A stretch of DNA of 64,000 nucleotides, from contig NZ_QSNG01000001.1 in assembly GCF_003416765.1 (NCBI RefSeq), forward strand, positions 1,576,742 to 1,640,741, in the 5' to 3' direction. The position numbers were made by a program, and so were the translations under genes. The notes under the pieces are model-generated. The model ran no database searches, was not told the origin of the DNA, and saw only the letters and a program-made list of their open reading frames with translations. Position 1 is the first letter of the stretch; the number at the start of each line of letters is the position of its first letter. This DNA is from Paratractidigestivibacter faecalis. Lineage in GTDB: Bacteria > Actinomycetota > Coriobacteriia > Coriobacteriales > Atopobiaceae. Shown in pieces: positions 58,020 through 64,000 of this stretch.

Positions 58020-59849
58020 CTACTTGCGGACCTTGATGGCCACGGCAGCGGCAGCGATGCCGGCAACGGCCAGCACCGCGAAGGCCTGGCTGGTCACGTC
58101 GCCGGTGGCCGGGACCTTCTTGGTGGTCTTGGTGACCGTGGTCGTGGTGGTCGAGGAGGGCTTGGTGGGCTCCTGCGGCTCGGGAGCGGGAACGGGCTCG
58201 GGGTCCTTGGTCCACTTGCCGTAGAGGGTCATGCTCGCGTCGAGCACGGTCCCGTCGACCCACTTGGTGGTGCAGGCCTCGTCGACATACCAGCCGTCGA
58301 AGGTCCAGCCGTCAACGGGCTGCTGCACCCTGGCATTGACGCCGGCGGTGTTGGCCAGGCCGGTCATGGGGGCGGGAAGCTGGGCCTCGGAGGGGGCCTC
58401 GCCCACGTAGGCATAGTCGAGGATCAGGCCGTGGGCGGCCTTGATGGCCACGGCAGCCTCGTCGGCCTTCTGCTCGCCGGGGGCGACGGGCGCCACGTGG
58501 TTGTCGCTGGCGGCATCGGCGCACCAGCGGGCGTCGGCAGAGTCGTCGTACCAGCTGTCGATGGCGTGGTTGCAGTCATCGAGAATCCAGTCGGTACCCA
58601 CAGCGCCGATTGTCATCGTGTGGCCAGCGGAGGTGTAGAGATCATCGCCCGCGACGGCGGCGTGGTTGTTATACAGAACAACGGAGGGGTCAAGCGTCAG
58701 AGTTCCGACGTTGTAGATGCCACCACCCATGTCGGCGCCAGTGCCGTTCACATTGCAGGCGCCAGTTCCGTTGTTGGTGATAGTTGCCGAGCCGATAGTG
58801 AGGTTGCAGACCTTCTGACCGGTGTAGATACCAGAACCGGCGTTGTTGCTAATTACAACATTCGCACCGCGCTCAATCTTACTGGCGATCTTTCCGTTGC
58901 CCCAAAAGCTAATGCCCGCATTTGTAGCACCCGTAGAGCCAGTGGCAGAGCCCTTTGTGCCGTTGCCCTTGACGTCCACCGAGCAGGAGGCATCCACATT
59001 GAGCGCTCGTGTCCAGACGCCGCTGTAGCCGTTATCGGTCGCAGTCAGCTTAGAAGAACCCGTCATGTCGATTCGCCAGGCCGAGATGCCCCAGTTGCCG
59101 TTATTAGCAAACTTAACGTCAGAGCCGTTCTTGATGGTGTAGTAAGTGCCGTTGGAGCCGTTGCCGGTGCTGTTGATGACATCGACGGTCGAGGCGTCCA
59201 CGGTGGCGTAGAACGTACCCGTAAGGCCGCTGCGGTTGTGGTCAGAGACAAGCTTGGAACCGCCAGTGACGTTGAGGTTGTAGCCGCCGTCACCGCCGTC
59301 CCACTCGAGGGCGTCCTGCTTGTAGTTCTTGACAGTCAGCACGGAGCCGTTCTGCAGGTTGAGCTTGTTGTTGCCGGTGAGGTAGATGGCGTGGGTGTTG
59401 TTCCCCGTACCAGCGCCATCCATGCTGAGCTTGGCGTTGTCTAGCGTGATGGAGGCGTTCTTGCTCGCGCAAATTGTCATCCAGCCCCACTCCGCCGTAT
59501 AGGGTGTGGAGCCGATACCCGTCATGGTAGCGACGACGTTCTTGAGTGTCAGCGACTTGCCCCACAGCGCGATGCCCTTCTCCACAAAGGCCAGGCTGTG
59601 GCCCGCGCCGTCCACCGTGACGTCCTTCCTGACGTCAAGGCCCCTGGTGGTGGCATCCGCCAGCAGCGTGACGGTCTGGCCGTCGGTCGCCGCCGCAAAG
59701 GCCTCGTCAAACGTCGCGTACTCGGCGTCTCCTACCCTGGCGACGTTGCCCTCGGCCAGCGCCGTTGACGGTACCTGCACAAACGTCAGGACAAGTGCGG
59801 TCAGGAGCACTCCCAACCAGCCCGCAAGCCTCCTTGACTTGCTTCTCAT
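58020..59849 (-). CDS. Cell-wall-anchored surface protein with beta-helix region and VPATG sorting signal
   Basis: A 609-residue protein. A Sec signal peptide (residues 1-32, ending STALAEG) is followed by a Thr/Asn/Gly-rich region with repeated short strands (YLTGNNKLNLQNGS and similar), typical of a right-handed beta-helix, about residues 50-410. An InlB-type repeat (WTFDGWYVDEACTTKW, LYGKWT) and a Pro/Thr spacer follow. The C-terminus has VPATG (579-583), a hydrophobic helix and a KVRK tail: a sortase signal with V replacing L of LPxTG. It is likely an adhesin or glycan-binding protein. No sortase gene is in the window. The start ATG 59849 has AAAGGGG upstream. Confidence 0.87.
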   Translation of the reverse strand: MRSKSRRLAGWLGVLLTALVLTFVQVPSTALAEGNVARVGDAEYATFDEAFAAATDGQTVTLLADATTRGLDVRKDVTVDGAGHSLAFVEKGIALWGKSLTLKNVVATMTGIGSTPYTAEWGWMTICASKNASITLDNAKLSMDGAGTGNNTHAIYLTGNNKLNLQNGSVLTVKNYKQDALEWDGGDGGYNLNVTGGSKLVSDHNRSGLTGTFYATVDASTVDVINSTGNGSNGTYYTIKNGSDVKFANNGNWGISAWRIDMTGSSKLTATDNGYSGVWTRALNVDASCSVDVKGNGTKGSATGSTGATNAGISFWGNGKIASKIERGANVVISNNAGSGIYTGQKVCNLTIGSATITNNGTGACNVNGTGADMGGGIYNVGTLTLDPSVVLYNNHAAVAGDDLYTSAGHTMTIGAVGTDWILDDCNHAIDSWYDDSADARWCADAASDNHVAPVAPGEQKADEAAVAIKAAHGLILDYAYVGEAPSEAQLPAPMTGLANTAGVNARVQQPVDGWTFDGWYVDEACTTKWVDGTVLDASMTLYGKWTKDPEPVPAPEPQEPTKPSSTTTTTVTKTTKKVPATGDVTSQAFAVLAVAGIAAAAVAIKVRK

Positions 59850-60326
59850 CTGTATCAACCCCTTTACGAATCTGCCCCTGCGCGCATAGGCGCCAGATAG
59901 CTTTCAGGCTAGGTCCAGGCAATCAATTATTTGGCAGTATCAGTGGGAGGGGGTATTGAATTCATATAAATGTCTTAATTGGTTGGGGAGGGGGTGCACT
60001 CAAGGGGAGGCTTGCCGGGGGGCACTTCTCGGCATCTTGACCCCGTGTTTACTCTAAGAAGACGCTAGTTGCGCAATAAATGTTTCTTAACTCGGGTATA
60101 GTGTTCAAAGGTTCATTCGAGTGAGGAGGCGGCATGGGCGTCATAGCAAACAGAGGCCTATTCCTGCCTGGCATGCCCCTCTCTGCGCGCGCGTGGGTCC
60201 AGGTCTTTCTTAACGGGATGGCGTTCCCCCTTGCCGAGGCTCGCACCAGGCGCATGCGGCAATGCGTTCCCGGCCTGCTCTAGCAGCTGACACGCACGCA
60301 TTCATCCTGAGCAGATTGGGACCGCG
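59850..60326. other. Intergenic region, mostly without recognisable features
   Basis: This gap holds the promoters of the leftward surface protein and the rightward TetR gene. TATAGT near 60096 could be a rightward -10. The segment 59930-60050 is AT/G-rich, with a GGGGAGGGGG run and no gene-like frame. A possible 49-codon frame at 60134 is entered separately. Confidence 0.5.
60134..60283 (+). CDS. Possible 49-residue basic peptide
   Basis: ATG 60134 follows GAGGAGGC closely and the frame runs to TAG 60281-60283. The peptide begins MGVIANRGLFLPGMPL and ends RTRRMRQCVPGLL, basic with a central hydrophobic part. It lies just before the TetR gene and behind a plausible -10 element. No family is recognised, and the codon pattern is inconclusive. 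Confidence 0.35.
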   Translation: MGVIANRGLFLPGMPLSARAWVQVFLNGMAFPLAEARTRRMRQCVPGLL

Positions 60327-60911
60327 ATGAACCCCGCAATCATCAAAGCAAAAACCGCCAAGCCCCTTGACCGCCGTGCCCGACGCACGCGCCAGGCAAT
60401 CAAGGAGAGCTTCGCTGCCCTGGCAGCCAACCGACCCTTCCCCGACCTCACCGTCAAGGAGGTCATGGAGCGCGCCGGCGTCAACCGCGCCACGTTCTAC
60501 GCGCACTTCTCCAACATCGAGGACCTCGAGCGGGCCATGGAGACAGACGCGGCGGAGCGCGTCATCGAGCGCGCGACGCGCATGAGAGAGTCCGAGGAGC
60601 ATCGCGAGGGCGACCTTGCCGTTGCCCTAGTCTGCCTGCTGGACGACCGCGACGCCTGCCGCTGGCTTCTGGGGCCGCAATCCCTCGGCGCGGGCAAAGC
60701 CCTGCTGGCCGACCACCTCGAGAGACTCTACCTACAGCAGATTCTTGCCACCGACGGCATGACCGAGCTGCGCGCCCGCTGTCTCTTTGACTACGCCTTC
60801 GAGGGCGCCTTTGGCGTCCTTGTCCGCTGCCACAGACAGGCCGCCGACACCCGCGAGACCCTCTCGGTCATCCGCGACCTTTTGACCGGCACCCTCACCT
60901 TCCCCTGGTAG
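60327..60911 (+). CDS. TetR-family regulator
   Basis: A 194-residue protein. The HTH lies at about 18-65 (TRQAIKESFAALAANRPFPD; VKEVMERAGVNRATFYAHF). The C-terminal domain resembles the TetR_C_7/8 group (CRWLLGPQS; AFEGAFGVLVRC), the same broad subtype as the regulator at 39225. It may control the YeiH exporter downstream, 180 bases away, although a 30-bp inverted repeat lies between them. Confidence 0.88.
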   Translation: MNPAIIKAKTAKPLDRRARRTRQAIKESFAALAANRPFPDLTVKEVMERAGVNRATFYAHFSNIEDLERAMETDAAERVIERATRMRESEEHREGDLAVALVCLLDDRDACRWLLGPQSLGAGKALLADHLERLYLQQILATDGMTELRARCLFDYAFEGAFGVLVRCHRQAADTRETLSVIRDLLTGTLTFPW

Positions 60912-60927
60912 CGCTCCACCAGGCACT

Positions 60928-60957
60928 GGGGACGTTGTTAGTTACCTGGTAAAAGGG
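60928..60957 (+). repeat. 30-bp inverted repeat, left copy
   Basis: It runs GGGGACGTTGTTAGTTACC, then TGGTAAAAGGG. The inverse copy at 62327-62356 matches 29 of 30 positions. The pair encloses the yeiH-like gene. Confidence 0.8.
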
Positions 60958-61091
60958 GCACTCTTCCCCCGTGGCCCTGCCGGCGAGACGAGCTTCTCGC
61001 CGGAGGGGCTATTTGTCCCCACACCTGCCCGACGGCCGCGCAATCCCGTATCATTGCCCCCGGAACATCAGCATTCGTACCGGGAGATCTT

Positions 61092-62117
61092 TTGAAGAGC
61101 ATCGAGAATTTGGGCCTTGGCACCCTCTTTTGCCTGGCCATAGCCGTTCTAGCGTGGATTTTTGGCAAGCAGGTCGAGGTCGTCGGAGGTCCCGTCTTTG
61201 GCATCCTCATCGGCATGCTCCTGGCCCTGGCAACCAGCGGCAAGGACACCTCAAGCCTAGCGCCCGGCGTCAAGTTCACGTCAAAGTACGTGCTTCAGGC
61301 GGCCGTCGTGCTCCTGGGCTTTGGCCTCAACCTGAGCCAGGTGGCAAAGGTCGGCGTCACGAGCCTGCCTGTCATCGCGTCCACCATCACCACGTCCCTT
61401 GTGGTTGCGTATGTTATGTGCCGTGCGCTCAAGGTGCCCGGCCGGACGGCAACGCTCATCGGCGTCGGCTCCTCCATCTGCGGAGGCTCCGCCATCGCCG
61501 CGACGGCGCCCGTCATCAAGGCCGATGACGAGGAGGTTGCGCAGGCCATCTCCGTCATCTTCCTCTTCAACGTCATTGCCGCGCTGGTCTTTCCCACGCT
61601 GGGCAGCGCGCTTGGCCTCACCAACGAGGGCTTTGGCTTGTTTGCCGGCACCGCCGTCAACGACACCTCCTCCGTCACCGCCGCGGCCGCGGCCTGGGAC
61701 GGCATGCACCCCGGTGCCAACACGCTCGATGCGGCAACCATCGTCAAGCTGACGAGGACCCTGGCAATCATCCCCATCACGCTTGCGCTGGCCTTCTGGC
61801 AGATGCACCAGGAGCGACGCGCCGGGGCCGAGGCGGCCAGCACGTTCAGCCTGCGCCGCGCCTTCCCCACCTTTGTGGGCCTCTTCGTGCTGGCCAGCCT
61901 TGCGACGACGCTGCTTGCCCTGCCCGCCGCGGTGACTGCGCCGCTCAAGGACCTCTCGAAGTTCCTGATCATCATGGCCATGAGCGCCATCGGCTTCAAC
62001 ACCAACATCGTCAAGCTCGTGCGCGGCGGCGCAAAGCCCATCGCCCTCGGGGCGTGCTGCTGGATGGCAATCGCCCTGGTCAGCCTTGGCATGCAGCACG
62101 TCATCGGCATCTGGTAG
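61092..62117 (+). CDS. YeiH/UPF0324 family putative sulfate exporter
   Basis: A 341-residue protein with about ten membrane segments. Family signatures include [50 protein letters not shown] and [10 protein letters not shown]. Annotated members are called putative sulfate exporters; the true substrate is uncertain. The start appears to be TTG 61092 with GGGAGA five bases upstream. It is enclosed by a 30-bp inverted repeat and followed by the second 96-bp palindrome. Confidence 0.88.
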   Translation: MKSIENLGLGTLFCLAIAVLAWIFGKQVEVVGGPVFGILIGMLLALATSGKDTSSLAPGVKFTSKYVLQAAVVLLGFGLNLSQVAKVGVTSLPVIASTITTSLVVAYVMCRALKVPGRTATLIGVGSSICGGSAIAATAPVIKADDEEVAQAISVIFLFNVIAALVFPTLGSALGLTNEGFGLFAGTAVNDTSSVTAAAAAWDGMHPGANTLDAATIVKLTRTLAIIPITLALAFWQMHQERRAGAEAASTFSLRRAFPTFVGLFVLASLATTLLALPAAVTAPLKDLSKFLIIMAMSAIGFNTNIVKLVRGGAKPIALGACCWMAIALVSLGMQHVIGIW

Positions 62118-62183
62118 CCACGACGAGAAGGGCTTCTCGCCTGACGCGCGGGGGCGTGCCGCAGGGGGCGTGCCGCGGGGGCC

Positions 62184-62279
62184 GTGAACGCCTGGCCTGT
62201 CAAAACAGCCGTGCAGCGAACGCCTGAGTTGAAGACAGGCGTTCGCTGCACGGCTGAATTGCTACCTCAGGCGTTCACG
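62184..62279. repeat. 96-bp nested palindromic element, copy B
   Basis: Same length and orientation as copy A. The inner 18-bp arms are at 62206-62223 and 62239-62256. Relative to copy A, two T-A pairs have become G-C and C-G, with both partners changed. The outer arms pair less well here. Confidence 0.85.
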
Positions 62280-62326
62280 GTGCCAGGAGGCAAAGCCAGC
62301 AGGCATCCCAACAGCCGCAAGGATGT

Positions 62327-62356
62327 CCCTTTTACCTGGTAACTAACAACGTCCCC
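62327..62356 (-). repeat. 30-bp inverted repeat, right copy
   Basis: It runs CCCTTTTACCTGGTAACTAA, then CAACGTCCCC. It ends three bases before the stop codon of the leftward JetD-like gene. Confidence 0.8.
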
Positions 62357-62358
62357 GT

Positions 62359-64000
62359 TTACAGGTCCTGCTTGGTGAGGATCTCTTGGGGGATGAGGCC
62401 GCACTTCTGGATGATGGACGAGAAGTACGCGGCCTGCTCGTCGCTCAGGCCCTCCAGCATGGAGGAGAAGTCCTGGACCTCGACGTTCTCCTGCGTGGTG
62501 CGCTCGTTCTGGTCCGGGTCCGGGTAGCGCTCCATGGCGCGCTCCAGCATGAGGCGGTACGCGGGCATGAACGGCGTCACCTTGTAGCGGCCCTCGAGCA
62601 TTGCCTGCAGGCGTTGCAGCAGGTTGAGGCCCGCGCGGTCGATGTCGCCCCAGTACAGGACCTCTATGGTCTCCGCGCCCAGGGTCTCCAGAAGGCCGGA
62701 CAGGCGGTTGTTCTCTATGACGGGGTTGCCGCCGCCCAACACCACGCCGTGCACGCGCTCGCCCAGGATGAGGGAGCGGCCGTCCTCGTACATGAGGTCG
62801 CGCACGTCAAGCCAGGGGTCGAGGTTCTCGGTCACCAGGATCTTCATGCTCTTGCGGCGACGCGGCACGTGGTAGAGCATGTCGGCCTTGGGAACCAGGC
62901 GATGGCCGATGAGGTCGTCGGCGCCCATGGCGCGCAGAAGCTTGTGGCCGTCCGCGCCGTACTCAAAGAACTTCTCGTTGCCGCCCATCTTGTACGCCAG
63001 CTGACGCCGCGTGAGGTCTCCCGGAAGCTCGCCCTCCTGGAGCGCCGCATCGATGCCGCGCAGCTCGCGCTCGTAGAGGGTGAAGGCGCCGGGGTGCGAG
63101 AGCAGCCAGCCGTTCATCCACAGGCGAGGGTCAAGCTGCACGATCTGCTCGCGCAGGGCGGTCTCGGACTCACCGCCGCGACGCACGTACGGCACGTCGG
63201 AGAGGTTGTCTCCGCGAGACCTGCGCTCAAGCCCGCGACGGCCGCGGCCGCGCACGCGGGCACGCCCGCCCGACCTGCCGTTGGACTGCTCGTCGGCGGC
63301 GGGCTCGGCAGTGACCTCGGCGGCAGGAGCGTCGGCAGGCTCGGCCGCGGCAGGCTCGGCCGCGGGCTCCTCAGCAACCTCAGGCGCCACCTCTGCAGCA
63401 TCGCCCTTCTCGGCGAGAAGTGCCTCTGCCTGCGGCTCGTTGGCCACGGCGTCGGTCTCCGCGGCAACGGGGGGCTGCTCCGTGGTGGCCTCCGTGGCAA
63501 CGGCCTCGCCAGCAGCCTCGGCTTCCACCGCGGCAGCCTCCTTGGCCAGGAGCCGCTCGGCCTCGGGGCCCTTCACCACGATGTCCTCAACGGGCTTCTT
63601 GGTCCTGCGGCGGCGCGTGCGCTTCTTAGGAGCCTCCTTGGCGGGAGCGGAAGACGCCTCAGGCGCCGCCTCGGGCGCGGCCTCCCCAGCCGCGCTTACG
63701 GCCTCAGCCTCAGGCTCGGCCGCTGCGGCAGCGGCCTCCGGCAGCGCCGGGGCCTCCTTGGCGGCCGGCAACGCGGCCTTCTTGCCCTTCGCGTCCTCCT
63801 TGGCCTCCGCGGCCTTCTCCGCGGCCTCGGCCTTTGCCTTGGCGCGCGCGGCACGGGCTCCCCTGCCCGGGCGGACGGACTTCTTCTTGGCCTCCGGCTC
63901 CGGCTCAGGCCCAACGGCCTCCACCGCATCCTCAGCCTGCGGCTCGGGCTCCGCCACCGGAGCGGCCTCGACCTCGGCAGCGGCCGCCTTAGCAACCTCG
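62359..64000 (-). CDS. JetD/DUF2220-like protein with long Ala/Glu/Pro-rich N-terminus (5' end beyond window)
   Basis: The frame is open to the right edge; 546 residues are visible. The C-terminal 270 residues resemble Wadjet JetD/DUF2220: ILVTENLDPWLDVRDLM, VVLGGGNPVI, and a Toprim-like VLYWGDIDRAGLNLLQRL (acidic DID), then a helical tail. JetD is the toprim-type nuclease of Wadjet plasmid defence. The visible N-terminal 270 residues are low complexity: Ala, Glu, Pro and Lys, with basic patches (KKRTRRRRTKKP; RGRGRRGLERRSRG). That is unlike ordinary JetD, which has a compact DUF3322 domain. No JetA/B/C gene is visible, but upstream sequence lies outside the window. A stand-alone cellular DNA-processing role is also possible. 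Confidence 0.68.
   Translation of the reverse strand, partial: EVAKAAAAEVEAAPVAEPEPQAEDAVEAVGPEPEPEAKKKSVRPGRGARAARAKAKAEAAEKAAEAKEDAKGKKAALPAAKEAPALPEAAAAAAEPEAEAVSAAGEAAPEAAPEASSAPAKEAPKKRTRRRRTKKPVEDIVVKGPEAERLLAKEAAAVEAEAAGEAVATEATTEQPPVAAETDAVANEPQAEALLAEKGDAAEVAPEVAEEPAAEPAAAEPADAPAAEVTAEPAADEQSNGRSGGRARVRGRGRRGLERRSRGDNLSDVPYVRRGGESETALREQIVQLDPRLWMNGWLLSHPGAFTLYERELRGIDAALQEGELPGDLTRRQLAYKMGGNEKFFEYGADGHKLLRAMGADDLIGHRLVPKADMLYHVPRRRKSMKILVTENLDPWLDVRDLMYEDGRSLILGERVHGVVLGGGNPVIENNRLSGLLETLGAETIEVLYWGDIDRAGLNLLQRLQAMLEGRYKVTPFMPAYRLMLERAMERYPDPDQNERTTQENVEVQDFSSMLEGLSDEQAAYFSSIIQKCGLIPQEILTKQDL

Noticed and set aside
1-64000. tRNA, rRNA or replication origin
   Set aside because: No cloverleaf, rRNA segment, DnaA-box cluster or dnaA/dnaN neighbourhood was recognised. 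A covariance-model scan would be needed to exclude a missed tRNA.

Overview
This is a GC-rich window dominated by GAG/AAG/GCC codons. The gene set (phosphoketolase, UPF0210 protein, reverse rubrerythrin with PerR, single-chain PurL, PTS- and ECF-type uptake, a TsaB-RimI-TsaD fusion, an acyl-CoA dehydratase activator megaprotein) suggests an anaerobic or aerotolerant fermentative actinobacterium, most likely a Coriobacteriia member of the Olsenella/Atopobium/Collinsella type. That placement is inference; no rRNA or tRNA gene is present.

Layout. 1-3067: a partial secreted GH3 glycosidase with permuted domain order. 3663-5769: a LytTR regulator and GHKL kinase pair. 5968-11592: a four-gene leftward operon (transporter, hydantoinase/oxoprolinase, HExxH protein, FAD oxidoreductase) with a divergent HTH gene at 11937. 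12652-15090: a TsaB-RimI-TsaD triple fusion, followed by a complete IS3-like element (15273-16711) that split an older palindrome. 16741-18234: a PerR, reverse rubrerythrin and DUF3783 group. 18412-22119: SDR, small protein, FucO-type alcohol dehydrogenase and phosphoglycerate mutase. 22120-25936: an accessory island with three gene fragments (including a 5mC methyltransferase C-terminus), an HNH endonuclease of lower GC, a Cys-rich mini-protein and a HipBA module. 25954: HAD hydrolase. 27202-33030: a leftward sugar-acid type operon (galactitol-family PTS EIIA/B/C, KDPG-type aldolase, IlvD/Edd dehydratase, D-2-hydroxyacid dehydrogenase). A 320-bp repeat lies on each side of this operon and its neighbouring HTH-membrane gene. 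34607-39941: an activator/dehydratase megaprotein with an overlapping TetR gene. 40199-42706: phosphoketolase under LacI-type operators. 43247: a nuclease-like gene between clusters of 37-nt hairpins. 44529-48179: LacI regulator, UPF0210 protein, SDR. 48292: MurB. 49354-52668: an FMN riboswitch heading a complete ECF riboflavin transport operon. 52849: PurL. 56855: EamA exporter. 58020: a VPATG-anchored surface protein. 60327-62117: TetR and a YeiH-family exporter. 62359 to the right edge: a JetD/DUF2220-like protein with a very long low-complexity N-terminus.

The most distinctive material is intergenic. At least five families of structured repeats recur: a 320-bp element with long inverted arms, a 96-bp nested palindrome with two compensatory base-pair changes between copies, 37-nt hairpins around one gene, perfect palindromes centred on GGGAC-T/A-GTCCC, and the word GGCGAGAAG, often as inverted pairs. 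No CRISPR array and no tRNA gene was seen.
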